NCBI GenBank assembly: GCA_945643635.1
Contig: CALZFC010000252.1
Coordinates: 3,330,001-3,394,000, forward strand
From: Allodiplogaster sudhausi
Lineage: Eukaryota > Nematoda > Chromadorea > Rhabditida > Diplogasteridae
Direction: 5' to 3'
Length of the DNA: 64,000 nucleotides
Of this stretch, positions 51,475 through 63,790 are shown in pieces; positions within the stretch are counted from its first letter, which is position 1; each line of letters starts with the position of its first letter. Under the pieces are notes generated by a model. That model made no database searches. It saw only the letters and a list, made by a program, of their open reading frames with translations, and was not told the origin of the DNA. Both the position numbers and the translations under genes were made by a program.

Positions 51475-53277
51475 ATGGATGACTTCTCGAGTACTGACTC
51501 CTTCTCAGAGCCAGATCTTCCGATTGCTGAAGAGGATGCTTCAAAGGAAAAAAACGAGAGAACGCCATGGATGACGGTATGCTAAGATTGTATGCCACTT
51601 CTTCCAACTGAACTCTCCGACTTACAGTATGTCATCTCATTTGTTGTTATGCTGGCCGTAGCTGTTGCGTGGGTTGCAGCTACGCAGTTTTCGAAATACG
51701 CCCTTCAATTTGGTATTTTTTCATTCCTTTAGAAAATATTGAAAAATTAATCTTACGGCAAGAGTTTTTCTCCAAATTAGACAAGAAGCGTTTCTTCGCG
51801 CCTTACTTTATGATGTGGCTGAACACGTCCTTCATGCTGACTTGCTACCCCGTCTTCCTTCTCTACTCGCGCCTCCGCGGCGTCGGCTTCAGCCACGCTC
51901 ACAAGTTTGTACGAGTTCAAGTCTCTCTTTCACATTTATTCAGCGCATATATAAATATACAAACATAAAAAATCACATCTTATATCCATCCTGCTATAGT
52001 TGTCTGAAAACACACTATTTCGAGTGATCTTTCTTTTACTTCGCAAATCACTTCCCACCCTGCAGGCGTAGTCTACCTATCCTGAGCGACCGTTTATGGA
52101 TTGGAGGAGTTCGTGTCCTTCTTTTCGTTGCCCTCTGGACAGGTAGTCCGTCTGTTGTTCATACATTTTATATAATTTTTTTCACTTGTGTGATTTAGCT
52201 GAACCTGAAAGTTGATAATAATAATACTAATTAGGTGCCAATTATCCGTACACTCGCTCCCTCGATTACATCACGGCATCCACCGCCACTTCCATTTCTT
52301 CTTGCAATGCGGCTGTTGTTTATCTGCTCGCCTTGCTCGTTCTCGGAGACTCTTTTCTTCTCATTAAGGTATTTCTTCTTCACTTCTTATTCCAATACTC
52401 TAACTAGCCACCTCACAATTTCTGTCTCCATCTCTGCCAACATATTTTCACATTTTATGTTCTCATTATTCTCTGTTTCAGTTTATGGCTGTGGTCTTCG
52501 CCGTGGGAGGCGTTATCTTGATCTCTCTGGATGGTCAAATTTCAGCCCAATGGGCTGGCGTTCTTCTCGCTCTTCTATCCGCTCTCTGTTCTGCGTGCTA
52601 TAAAGTCATTGTCTTATAAATATCCTTTCTGCATGAAGTTGCTGATTTATTGTACAAGGAAAAGAGTTTTAAGGTGTTCTTCAAGCGCCTAGTCGGAGAT
52701 GCTTCCCTTGGCGAAGTCTGCCACTTCTTATCCTGCATCGGCTTCGCTAATCTAGTGCTAAATGCGATTCCGGCCTTTACTCTCGGCTTCTCGGGAGTGG
52801 AGAAACTCGATCTCGCAGCGGTTCCTTGGCTTCAAGTCATCATCGCCGGCCTTCTCTCGCTTGGCTAGTCTCAGTTTCATTCAACATTAAATATCTTATT
52901 TATACTTGATTTTTTTAAGAGTACAACCTTAATTAAGATTTTTTTAGAGTTCAACCTTCTTTAATTTATTCGTTATATTAATACAAAACGACTTCAGCAT
53001 TCAACTTCCTTGTTAACTTCGGCATTGCACTGCTTCATCCTCTTGTTATTTCCATTGGAATGCTCTTTGGATTACCGCTAAACACAGGTTAGATTGAGAG
53101 AATTTCTCGATATGGCTTCTTTCCATACTCAATTGTTCAGCGTTTGATATGATTTTCCACGACTTGAAGCCGTCCGCCTTCATAATTTCGGGTTCAACTC
53201 TAATCATTTTCTCCTTCCTCTTCATGATCTTCCCGTACGGCCTCGTGTGCAAGAGACGACTTCGATACGTGTATTAA
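51475..53277 (+). CDS. SLC35F-like membrane transporter, copy 1 (spliced)
   Basis: Multi-pass transporter of the drug/metabolite superfamily, closest by eye to SLC35F3/4/5; the substrate is not known. An acidic cytosolic N-terminus (MDDFSSTDSFSEPDLPIAEE) precedes TM1 (FVVMLAVAVAWVAATQFSKY), then FFAPYFMMWLNTSFMLTCYP. Next are WIGGVRVLLFVALWT, GANYPYTRSLDYITASTATS with ISSCNAAVVYLLALLVLGD, VVFAVGGVILISLDGQIS, YKVFFKRLVGDASLGEV, FNFLVNFGIALLHPLVISIG, and a final TM ending CKRRLRYVY. About ten TM segments are expected. The intron at 52864-52997 has a GC donor, required by phase and matched by the paralogue's splice position. Copy 2 lies 1.1 kb downstream on the same strand. Confidence 0.87.
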
Positions 53278-53946
53278 TTTAGCAAATAATATGCCAATTA
53301 TGTTCTTTTTGTTACATTTATATATTGAAAAGCAAATTTTGCATAGTAACTTCATACCAAATCGAATCGAAAAAGTGTCAACTGATCAGCGGCTTAATTT
53401 CCTCCTGTGTTAGAGTGATCTGTTTACTCGAGCTTTCTTTTTCAAAATATTTGCATTCGTATGTGCATAACATACACTTTTATTTTAAGATAAATTTTTA
53501 CGGCTACTAACTAGTCCTTGGGCGCATTATAGTATGTATGCACATACATATCTGCTTGACACACATACTACATGTACGTTAGAGTATGCATAAAGTACTC
53601 TGCATTTAACATACATAGCAGCGATTTTACTGACCAATGGCGATGATTTCATGCTTTCCTAGTCGTCCTCCTACTTCACTTGGCGTTTTTCCTTTCCCTG
53701 TCAAACCCTCCCTCCTCGCTTTCTCTCTGTCTTCTGCTGACCCAGACTTCTCTTCTTTTGATCTTTCTTTTTCTCTTCCTCATTTCGAAATCAGTAGCGG
53801 GCATCATTTTGTCAATGTGCCGTACAAAGAACGACACAAATTACAATGAAATGTTCCGCAGGCTCGGTGCGTGATGCGATCTCGTTGTCTACTTCTCTCT
53901 ATCTCTCCCACTCTCTCTCCCCTACTCTCTCTCCCACTCTCTCTCT

Positions 53947-53982
<36 letters not shown>

Positions 53983-54402
53983 CTCCCCTCTCTCTGTCTC
54001 GGCTCTCTCTCTCCCTCACCTTCCCTCTCTTTTTGCTCTGCATCCTTACAGCTGCCTTATGCTCTTTTACATTTCTCTGTGTGTCTTCTCTGTCCATTTC
54101 TCTCCAACTTTCTCACACTCCTTTTCCAACGCACCTCAATGTTAAGCGAAGTCGCTCTAACGTAAAACGTAGTTGTGACTGGCATTGCTTTACTATTTCC
54201 TTCAATATCCTCCGTATGCTTTGCTTTCTATTTTACATTATTATTCCTTTGTCATTTGTACAACCTCTGCCAATCTGCACAAAGTCAATGCTGTGTGTTT
54301 GTACTTTCCCATTTGTGTTCCAAAACGTCGCTCTTCGTGCCCAGTAACCCAGGATTTCTTTCGCGCTATTATTTCCCCCTTTTGTCTTTTCCAGGGTACG
54401 TG
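53278..54402. other. Intergenic spacer with CT microsatellite
   Basis: Between the two SLC35F-like copies. It contains a CT array (53890-54030) and tacatatg-type repeats near 53530-53560. The frames here are low in complexity and no gene is supported. Confidence 0.5.
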
Positions 54403-56339
54403 ATGCCTGTGGATGAGGTAGAAATGGCAGAAGTAGCTAAATTGGACAGGACGGACAGCAGAAAGCCGAAAGACAGAGAGAATTCGAATTGGAGAGGGGT
54501 TGGTTACAATTGCACTTTTAAGATTGAAATAGAGAAAAATATTCTGTGAAGTCAGCGGCTGTAGTAAAGTGTCGTTTTTCTGTGGTTAAGCGCCGCGAGA
54601 GAGCTAGCGCAATTTAATTGTGGTAATCATTTGCCTAAGGCTAATGTGACTGCGTTGCTCGCATGGTCACAATGCTCTTGCTTGGGCCAATATCCTGTGG
54701 TTTAGCTTGAAGTTATGGTTAGACAGTGCCCTGAGGCTAAGATAGACAAAGAGATAAAGTGTAGGGGAAAGTCCATCCTGATGGTAAGAATAGATTAGAT
54801 GCAAGCGTCGCGGTAGCTGATAAGACGAGAAAGAAAGCACGAGGAAAAGAGACCTTCTCATTATTCATGAATGGACATTCCTGTGCAGATGCTCCAAGGC
54901 ATTCTCGTTGTGCTTGGAGTCGCCACTGCATGGGTCTCTTCTACACAATTCAGCAAAGCTGCTCTTCTCATCGGTACTCTCTTTCATTCTGTCTCTCTCT
55001 CTCTCTCTCTCTTTCTCTGTTTCTCTCTTTCTCGCCCACCCTCTCATTTCTCTGTTTCTCTCGTAGATAAGCACTACTTCTTCGCTCCGTACTTTATGAT
55101 GTGGCTGAACACTTCGTGGATGATGTCTTGCTTCCCTATCTTTCTACTCTGCTCCCGAGTTTGTGGTCAATGCGAGCAGGACACGTTTTTGTGAGTGGTG
55201 AGAATAAAAGAGTAATCCTTGAAGTGGCTCCCTTCTCTTAGAAGTAACTTCTCTGCCCTTGGCCGCGACCGGACGGCTGTCTTTCTGCGTGTTCTTCTCT
55301 TTCTCTGCCTCTGGAGTGGTGCCAACTACTCCTATCTCAGAGCCCTCGGCCATGTCTCTGCTTCAGTCGCCACTTCTATCTCTTCATGCAATGTTGCTAT
55401 CGTGTACATCCTCAGCATTCTCCTTCTTTCCGAGATCTTCATTGCTATAAAGGTTCATTATTCATGTTTTTCTTGCGGTTTTATTTATTCAATATTTATT
55501 ATCTAAATTACAAATAAAATAAGTCGATAGAATTTTCCTGGTTCTCCAGCTGTTATCCGTGTTCCTGGCAATCGCGGGTGTGGTCCTGATATCAATGGAT
55601 GGGCAGATCTCTGCCGAGTTGATCGGAGTGCTTCTCGCTGTCCTCTCTGCCACATTCGCTGCATTTTATAAGGCATGCAACTTTATTCTGCTCACACAAG
55701 ATTTATTCATTCTCTCGTTCCCTCCTTAGGTCTTCTTCAAGCGAATCTTCGGCGATGCCTCCCTTGGCCAAGTCGCCCTGTTCATGTCTCTGCTTGGCCT
55801 TCTCAACTTCTTCCTCAACTCAATTCCCGCTTTCGGTCTCGTCCTCTTCGGTGTCGAGATTCTCGACGTGGCCCACGTTCCCTGGCTGCCTCTTCTTGGA
55901 TCGGGCATCCTCAACCTTGGTCAGGCATTTCTCACTCTTCATTCCCCCCACCACGAACTTCGTTATAAAAAGTTGATTATTTTAAATTAAATTTTATCTT
56001 TCTTGAGTGTTCAATTTTCTGATCAACTTCGGCATTGCGCTTCTTCATCCCCTGGTCGTCTCCATTGGCATGTTAACTGGTCTTCCGCTCAATACAGGCA
56101 AATCTTTTTTTTTTCAATTTTGTCAAGAGTTGCCGATAGAGCTATACAATGTTACTCTGTGATGGTTGCCAGCCGTGGACGTGTTGCTGGGTCGAATGTC
56201 TGCGTCGCTCTTCTTCCTCTCGGGCTCTGCCCTTGTCATCTGCTCCTTCATCATTATCATTATCCCTCCTCGCCTGCTCTTCTCCCTCCGTCATGACCCG
56301 GTCTCCACTGCAGACAGTGAGATTCCCTCGTCTCCATGA
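54403..56339 (+). CDS. SLC35F-like membrane transporter, copy 2 (spliced)
   Basis: Tandem paralogue of the upstream gene with the same order of segments: MPVDEVEMAEVAKLDRTDSR (cytosolic), GILVVLGVATAWVSSTQFSK (TM1), HYFFAPYFMMWLNTSWMMSC, SGANYSYLRALGHVSASVAT, VFLAIAGVVLISMDGQIS, YKVFFKRIFGDASLGQVA, FNFLINFGIALLHPLVVSIG, and a last TM ALVICSFIIIIIPPRLLF with tail DSEIPSSP. It lacks the intron that copy 1 has before GANY. Two introns have GC donors (55673 and 56096), and one has a TTGAG acceptor (56001-56007); paralogue alignment and phase support all three. The start could also be the Met at 54427. Confidence 0.87.
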
Positions 56340-56356
56340 ATCTGTCTATGTATGTA

Positions 56357-56841
56357 CAGTACCGCCCAACATTTCAGGTACATAAATTAATTAGATTAAT
56401 TTAAATAATTTCAATTGGAATTTGAGCGATATTAGGCACTTTTACGCAGTTTCTTGTGTTTGTTAGGGTGGTTTTTGACACGCTGAACAAGTACATGCAG
56501 CCAGATTTTAAAAAGAATCTGAAATGGCCGTTAAAAAATGAATTCGGTCGGTTTTAGGATGGTCATGGCCGTCTTTTAGGTGTCGTCGATCTTGTGTTAT
56601 CGAAGGCACCTAAAACACGGCCATGGCCCACCTAACACCGGCCGAATTCGTTTTTAAACGGTCAGTTCAGATTCTTTTTAAAATCTGACTGTATGTACTT
56701 GTTCAGCGTGTCAAAAACCACCCTAACAAACACAAGAAACTGCGTAATAGTGCCTAATATCGCTCAAATTCCAATTGAAATTATTTAAATTAATCTAATT
56801 AATCTAATTAATTTATGTGCCTGAAATGTTGGGCGGTACTG
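56357..56841. mobile_element. Palindromic TA-flanked element, family C
   Basis: 485-base, almost complete palindrome. Ends are inverted repeats CAGTACCGCCCAACATTTCA, flanked by TA on both sides. The arms meet near 56595 with almost no spacer. The first nine bases differ from families A and B at one or two positions, suggesting shared transposase recognition. There is no ORF. Confidence 0.9.
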
Positions 56842-57463
56842 TATGTAGGTATGTACATATACTGGTATAACAAATAATGCATACGGCTAAAAGCTTTAAT
56901 ATGGTTCAGATAAATTATTGAATGTTTAAGAACTTATTAAGAATTGTAAAATGCGGGACATACAAGATATCACGGGTGTTCAGCCCATGCATTTTTCCGG
57001 ACGCACTCGCTATACAAAGATGGCACCGGTTGACAGCTTACTCCCACTGTCTGCACTCTGACCAAGTGGCAGAGACGTAGAGAGTTGGATTTAAGTCGCG
57101 CTCAAACTGGCAACTTGCCAGGGCGAGATGTGTTAGAAGTGTCAAAACACGCAAGAAAAAACACGCATGAACACGCATGAAAAGCGGTCAGACGCAAAAC
57201 GGTTGATTTTTATAGTGCGCATTCCATCCGACGTTTCGCATTTTGAAAAGGGGACCACACCTGCGCGCCGTGTTCTAACATCCTGTGGATATGTATCAAA
57301 AGTACATATGTATGTACATACATACATAACGTGCACTGGAAAGCATGGGAAGCAAGTTGACTCATTTTGGCAATCGGCCCGTCGTGGCTTGAAGAGATAA
57401 GGAGGAAGAAATCAGAAATATATATGTTTGAATGTACATATGAATTTATGTACTATACATATA
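56842..57463. other. Spacer between two inverted-repeat elements
   Basis: No gene recognised. It contains tatgtacatacatac-type repeats at 57305-57330, and the same kind of sequence abuts the elements on either side. Confidence 0.5.
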
Positions 57464-58577
57464 CAGTCCCGCCCAGGATCTTGGTACCAAGGAGGGGTCG
57501 GAATGGTCGGAGGGGTCCAAATGCATCCTCGGTAATAACTACTTTCCTTGGAAAGAGTAAAATATTTTAAATGGTACGTTTGTTTGCTTATAGAGAGCGG
57601 ATGTTATTGTTAAAAAATTGATAATTTCTTATCACTTGATAAGAAGTTATCAGTTTTCGCTTATAAAAAATTTCATTTCTTATATTTTTAAATGAAATTT
57701 CTTCTGTACCATTATTTTGTCTCTACCCACATCCCCAAATAAGAGATTGTATCATTGATAACGGAAATCGATAAATCAGACCTTACCACGCATGTTCAAT
57801 AGCTGAGCAGATTCGCCCAACGATTCTGAATCTAGTTATGTAATCAGTTTTCAAATAGAGTGCCCGTTAACAATATATTTTTGATTGTGTGTACTTTACA
57901 TGACTTTCTTCAGAAAGAATACGGCAGGGAGGCTTTTCAGGCCGAGGGGGCGGGGCCTAATCCTTTTTTTCTCTGCCTGTGCTATTTCGCTACCTCAAAC
58001 TTGGGTAATTAAACCGAGGACAAAAGGGCGCGCGCTAAATTTCTGAGGTTCAATGCTACTGCAACAACCTAGATTTGGACGCATCATACCGGCCAAAATT
58101 TTGACAAAGTCCAAGACTAGGGGAATGCTGAAGAAAGGCATGGAAAGTACACACAATCAAAAATATATTGTTAACTGGCACTCTATTTGAAAACTGATTA
58201 CATAACTAGATTCAGAATCGTTGGGCGAATCTGCTCAGCTATTGAACATGCGTGGTAAGGTCTGATTTATCGATTTCCGTTATCAATGATACAATCTCTT
58301 ATTTGGGGATGTGGGTAGAGACAAAATAATGGTACAGAAGAAATTTCATTAAAAAATATAAGAAATGAAATTTTTTATAAGCGAAAACTGATAACTTCTT
58401 ATCAAGTGATAAGAAATTATCGATTTTTTAACAATAACATCCGCTCCCTATAAGCAAACAAACGTACCATTTAAAATATTTTACTCTTTCCTAGGAAAGT
58501 AGTTATTGCCGAGGATGCATTTGGACCCCTCCGACCCTTCCGACCCCTCCTTGGTACCAAGATCCTGGGCGGGACTG
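57464..58577. mobile_element. Palindromic TA-flanked inverted-repeat element, family A copy 2
   Basis: Near-identical to the copy at 9475-10605 along its length, including the terminal CAGTCCCGCCCAGGATCTTG, the ggaggggtc motif and the central spacer. It lacks the long G run and has small indels. TA flanks both ends. High similarity over 1.1 kb suggests recent activity of the family. Confidence 0.9.
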
Positions 58578-58617
58578 TACATACTACATACGTGTGACGA
58601 CGGCAGAGAAGCTTGAA

Positions 58618-58627
58618 CGAGAGAGAT

Positions 58628-58664
<37 letters not shown>
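58618..58664. repeat. GA microsatellite
   Basis: GA dinucleotide run immediately after the family A element. Confidence 0.85.
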
Positions 58665-58666
<2 letters not shown>

Positions 58667-58758
58667 TCGAGAGAGCGAGAAAGAGAGTGAGATATGAATA
58701 TAGAGAGATGAGAAAGAGAGAATGCTAGGAAGTCCACCGTCAACTTCTCTATGCTTAA

Positions 58759-59173
58759 AGGAACTATCATGGAGTTTAAAAGCCGCTTGTGCAGAACTAA
58801 CGTTTGAATTCGCCCATGATATTGCAAAACGTTTTGGCGGTATGCTAGCACAGTATCTATCACTACAAACTAGACTGTGTAAATCTTTTTCTCTCTGCCT
58901 CTCTTCTCTTAACTCGAATCTCAAGCGTAGCTTGCCGCTTCGCACCTAGTTTTCACCTTCTTTTTGGTAGAATGAGGGTGTGCATGAGGACAAAATAGGC
59001 AAGGGGTGATGACGTCACTCCCTAAATTCTACAGTACGACGTGGGGAAAATGTGGTTTTTCTCCTCAGGGCTCCTTCAGGACGCATTCTCACTTTTCCTA
59101 ATGATGTTTCTAGTTGGACCGGATAGTATTAACAAAAAATTCTGCAACATTGTAATCTCCATGGACAGCTCCT
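58759..59173. mobile_element. TTAA-flanked inverted-repeat element, short form
   Basis: 415 bases with ends AGGAACTATCATGGAG and CTCCATGGACAGCTCCT, each bordered by TTAA (58755-58758, 59174-59177). Both ends, with adjoining blocks such as cgtttgaattcgc near the left and gacgtca plus ttctacagta near the right, recur in the long element at 18573-20343. It looks like an internally deleted derivative of that element. Confidence 0.75.
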
Positions 59174-59641
59174 TTAACAGCCGAGATCACTTGTTTCTAA
59201 TATTTTTTTTAAATTGTCTCGTGTCATTCTTCTACAAACGGATAAAAGAAGTAACTTTTCCACAGAAAGAGTCTCAGCAGGCATTGGAAGGAGGACGTAC
59301 TCGCATTTTGAAACAGTCACATGCCGTTGCTTCGACAGCGTAACGTTCTTTTGCAGGCTCAGCTGATAACGACAGCAAGCTTTCATGCAAGCGAAGAAAG
59401 GAATAAATAGCAGAACATTGAAGCGAGGCTTGTAATTATTCTTTCTACATCCGGCAGAGAGAAAATTGTTCTATTTAAAACACCCAATTTTGCCCTTCAT
59501 CCGTCTAATCGTTCGGCTGATGTGGTATTATTTGCAGTTCTTCGATAGTACATAAATAGTGACGAAGAGCAAACAAAATAAGTTCTCTAAAAGTAGAACA
59601 AGCGAGCGTGAGAAATAGCGTGATTCGATCGATTGTGAGCA

Positions 59642-59649
59642 TATAAAAG
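59642..59649 (+). promoter_or_regulatory. TATA box before the PTP gene
   Basis: tataaaag, 48 bases before the predicted start codon. The spacing allows a short 5' UTR. Confidence 0.45.
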
Positions 59650-59696
59650 TCCGAATTGACATCTTCCTGTCATTCTTCTCATTTCCTCGGGCGACG

Positions 59697-62533
59697 ATGG
59701 GTGGCATTGGCAAAGGAACCGGTTCACTGCTTTACATTCATCTATATTTTCAGTTCTTTAAAGCTGAAAAAAATGAGTAAAATATTTTATAAGATTGCTT
59801 TCTTTAAGGAAAAGCTGAGAAGAAAAAATCGAAAGACAAAGATGAGGTTTGCTGATAATTAATACTCTTGTAATACGTCGATGTGTGGATGTGAGAGATG
59901 CGAATTCGTCTGAAACTTTGATGTTTCAGGGACATTTCCACTAATTTTCGAATTAGGATCTCAACAATTTCCTTTTTTCAGGGAATTCTGAAGCTGCCGA
60001 AGAAGATTCCCTTCTTCAAGAAGACAAATAAAGACAAAGAAACGAAGAAAGACAAAGAAAAGGAGAAGCCCACCTCGAGTCTCACAGAGTATCTTTTGGC
60101 TCTTTAGGGAACAGTGGAATGAAGAATATACAGGCTAACTAGAAACCAATGAAGAAATTGCAAGAGTTCGCTAAAAAAAAGCATTTCGCCAAAATATAAA
60201 CAAAAATTTACAGCCCGCGGAAAACAAAGGTTCCATGAGATAAGAAAATAAAAAAATGGTAATTTAGAAATTAATAATTTCTTTGGAAATGTAATAACTT
60301 AAGTAATCACTTAGAAATGTAAGGAATGTGATGATTTAAATACATAGATCGGTCTCGAAGGGATGTCAGCCGACGACTGCCGTTACCCCTCCGAACGAGA
60401 AGAAGGACTCAAGCAAGAAGGGACACAAGGCAGCCAACAAGATGACCGAAGCCAAGAAGAAGGTAGAAGAAAGAAATGCTCTTTCGCATTTTATGCAAGA
60501 AAGAGCTATTTGCTATTGGCATTCACTCTACAAATATGGTTAATATTGATGGCAAACAACAAGGAAATTTACGAACATTTGATTTTAATTGAATAGCTGA
60601 TTAAATATTAAAATATCATGATTTTTAGCGAAGGCGCGAGAAAGAGCCACCAACCGTCGAGGTTGGCGACGATGAGGACGCCGCGCCGAAACCGCCTCCA
60701 GCCGAAAAGGCAAGGAGTCAGAGTGAACTATGACATGAAGAAGTCTGCTTGAGCCGTCGCCGATGTCTCGATGGAAGCCGGAAGCCGTCGCCGCCGTCAA
60801 GGCCTTCGTGCAGCGATACGCAGAAATGGGTCATTCATTCCTTCCGAGATCTCAGCAGAATCTTATTCCGTGTTCTCTTTGCAGGCGATGCTGGGATTGA
60901 AAAGGAATACTTGGCCAAGGTCGGCAGCTACAAATCCGACGGAACCTTCCGCCACTTCACGCACCACAAAAACCGCAATCGATACGCTGTCAGATCACAT
61001 AAAAGAAGAATGCTGGTAGAATCACATAAAATGGAATGTATAATTAAAAATGTAAACTACTAATAGTTAATAGCAAGATGTGTACAATAACAGGATGTCG
61101 TGTGCCTCGACGAGACTCGGGTGCAGTTGGAAGTGGAGAACCCAGGCGAAGTGGACTACATCCACGCCAACTGGGTCCACGACATCAAGCTCTCCGAGCG
61201 CGTCTTCATCGCCACGCAAGTGCGAAGTTTTCTGCCACCGCCAATTATTTTTTTGTAGATGTCAAATCGTCAGTGATCAGTGAATCATGATAATCATTAA
61301 ATTTAATTCTCCATTTCTCAAGTACGATCACAAAATTATAAATGGCTGACCGATAACATTGAATAGTCACAGTAAAATTAAAAAGTTGGAGGCGCCGCTC
61401 GAGCGAACTCAAGAGGAGTTCTGGCGGATGATCCACCAGCACAAGTGCGCGGCCATCATTATGATCTGCCCCGTCAGCGAAGACGACAAGGTTCTCTCCA
61501 TCTCTCCTTTGAAATACACTCTCCTCATTGACTTGTAGACGTCGTGCAAGCAGTTCTGGCCGAACAAGGAGTTCGGGTACATCAACCAGGGCCGCATGTT
61601 CGTGGAGTGCAAGAAGATCCAGGACATCAAGGGCAACTCCGTCACCACTCTCGAAGTCCTCCCCGAGGGTTGCTCCAACTCCCAGGTCGTCTTCCTCTTC
61701 AGCGTTCCCATAGCTCTTATCCTTTTCTCAGATCACGTACCTCGTGCAGTTCAAGACCGACTTCGAGAAGGTCACTCCATCCACCTGCCGCAAGATGCTC
61801 AATGTTCTTCGTCTCATCGCCGAGGCTGGCACTGAGAGAAGCACTGAGATACCATCTCTCTCTTGCTCAGCTCCTCTCCATCCTTCCATCAGCACTCTCA
61901 TTCACTCTCCTCTTTGCCTCTCACTTCTCCTTTTGATTTATTTCTTACTCTAATCTTCTCTCTCTTTCTCTCTTCTCTCTCTTTCTATCTTCTCTCTCTT
62001 CTCCTCTTCTCTCTCTGTCTATACTCCCTCTCTTCTCTCTCATTCTCTCTTCTCACTTTCTGCTTGCAGCTCGACCGCCTCGCCACTGGCCCAGCAGTGA
62101 TCTTCGACGTGTCTGGTGTGACTCACGCGGCGGTGGCGATGCTCACCGATCTGACCCTCAGCCAGCTCTTCGACGCCAAGGATGTCGACGTCAGTTCATT
62201 TCGACTTCCTTTCTCACTACAAACTGCTCTCTCTCTCTCTCCTCAGATGCCGGAGCAAGTCCGTTGGCTCCGTCGCCAGCGTGCAGCGTCAGTTCTGAAC
62301 GGTGAGCAGTACGCCGCGATCATCAAGACCGTCATCGAATATGCCAACGTATGCTCGTTTTTTTTCTCTTTTAAATCGAAATAAAATAATAATAGTTTCA
62401 AGTCTTTTTTAGAAGATTAATGCCAATGATTTAGTAATCTCAATACTTTGAGCGCGCGCTGCCGGGCGAGTTCAAGAAGGAATACGCGATGCTCTGGCCC
62501 GGCTATGAGAACGAGAAGAAGAAGAGCAAGTAG
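59697..62533 (+). CDS. PTP-domain protein, predicted pseudophosphatase (spliced)
   Basis: Nematode-type tyrosine phosphatase fold with a lysine-rich N-terminal half and C-terminus. The start MGGIGKGTG is followed by K/D/E-rich exons (KLPKKIPFFKKTNKDKE). The PTP fold begins near AVKAFVQRYAEM, then HHKNRNRYADVVCLDETRV (pTyr-loop region), VDYIHANWVHD, APLERTQEEFWRMIHQHK, AIIMICPVSEDD, KQFWPNKEFGYI and TYLVQFKTDFEKVTP, where active members have WPD. The P-loop position reads GPAVIFDVSGVTHAAVAML instead of HCxAGxGR, so the nucleophilic Cys and binding Arg are gone. The last helix is NGEQYAAIIKTVIEYAN, ending KKKSK. A binding or scaffolding role is the likely one. The donors at 60710 and about 61825 are GC; acceptors at 60753, 61392 and 62452 end GAG. 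Confidence 0.85.
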
Positions 62534-63469
62534 GAGTGCTTCCCCTCCATTCTCTCACTGCTCTCTGCCCTCTCTCACCCTCTCAATTCTCACCCTTCCT
62601 ACCCTCTGGCCCTTCTCGCCCTCTCAATTCTTTTCCTTCCTACCCTCTGGCTTCATCAAAGTACGTACATAAAAGAGGATAAACTTCAGCGCCTATATAA
62701 TCGAATTATCGTAGTCGAGTTTGAAACACTGTTCAATTTGTAACATCGATTAGCTTCTGTGAATATCAGCCAAACGATTGATCTTTCTCGAGTACACACA
62801 CAAGCGTCTTCGACAAGTACAAGACATTTCATTGTCCTACACACTTATAGACACATTCATAAGAAAACAGTAGATTACGTTAGCAAATTAATTTTTTTTA
62901 CACAATTACACTTACTTGTCATCCAATTATTTCATTATGAGCGAAACTAGGCAGACTGACTCACGAAGTAAGGAAAAACTCCCTAAAGCAAAACACTTAC
63001 GTGGCGCAAAAATGAACATGTAGTCTCGGATCTAGTCTCTTTCTGAAAGTATCTGAGACATGTCAAATACACAATAGTGCAAGATGCGAGACCCGTGTCC
63101 TAATTGTCTTGGACGTTTGTGTGCGACATCAGAAAATGTCTTGTTTAGGTCAAGGATATTTGTTCCTATCGTTGAGTAAGATTAATCGTGCGGCATGATC
63201 TTTCTTGATGTATCATATTGTCAACATTTGGTGGATCCAGCATCGATGACGACTAATAAGCACGTACGTAAATCATGTGAAAAACTGGAAAAAAAAACAA
63301 CTCATGAACTTTTTTTGAGCTATGCATTCAAATTTAAAAAGGGCAAATGATTCGGGTGGAGCGAAATGCGTAAGATCCCTCGTCATTCACTGTTTCTACG
63401 TTCGCTCTACTCGGTTGCCTCTTTACCTCTCTCCCTCTCCCTCTCTTTCTCGCTCCCTCTCTCTCCAAA
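62534..63469. other. Intergenic spacer, no gene recognised
   Basis: AT-rich sequence between the PTP gene and the glutamine synthetase start. I see no ORF with conserved motifs. Confidence 0.5.
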
Positions 63470-63736
63470 ATGCCATCTGATGCCTTTGCGATGAAGATTC
63501 CCCTCGGCACTCCCACCATCGACCAATTCCTCGGAATCCCTTCCCATCCAACCAAGTGCCAGGTATTGCCACTCTTTTATCTATTCCAATGCTTATTCGG
63601 TTTCATTTAAATATAAATAGAATAAGAATAGAATGTCGATTTCATTTCTCAGGCGACCTACATCTGGATCGATGGAACATCTTCGGTGCAAGACTCGCAC
63701 CCTCGACAAGGTTCCCTCTTCAATCGTCGGTCAGCT

Positions 63737-63790
<54 letters not shown>

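Noticed and set aside
59041..59343. 100-codon ORF overlapping the short TTAA element
   Set aside because: It runs across the element's right end and terminal repeat; the matching sequence at 20320 is not open, so it is chance.
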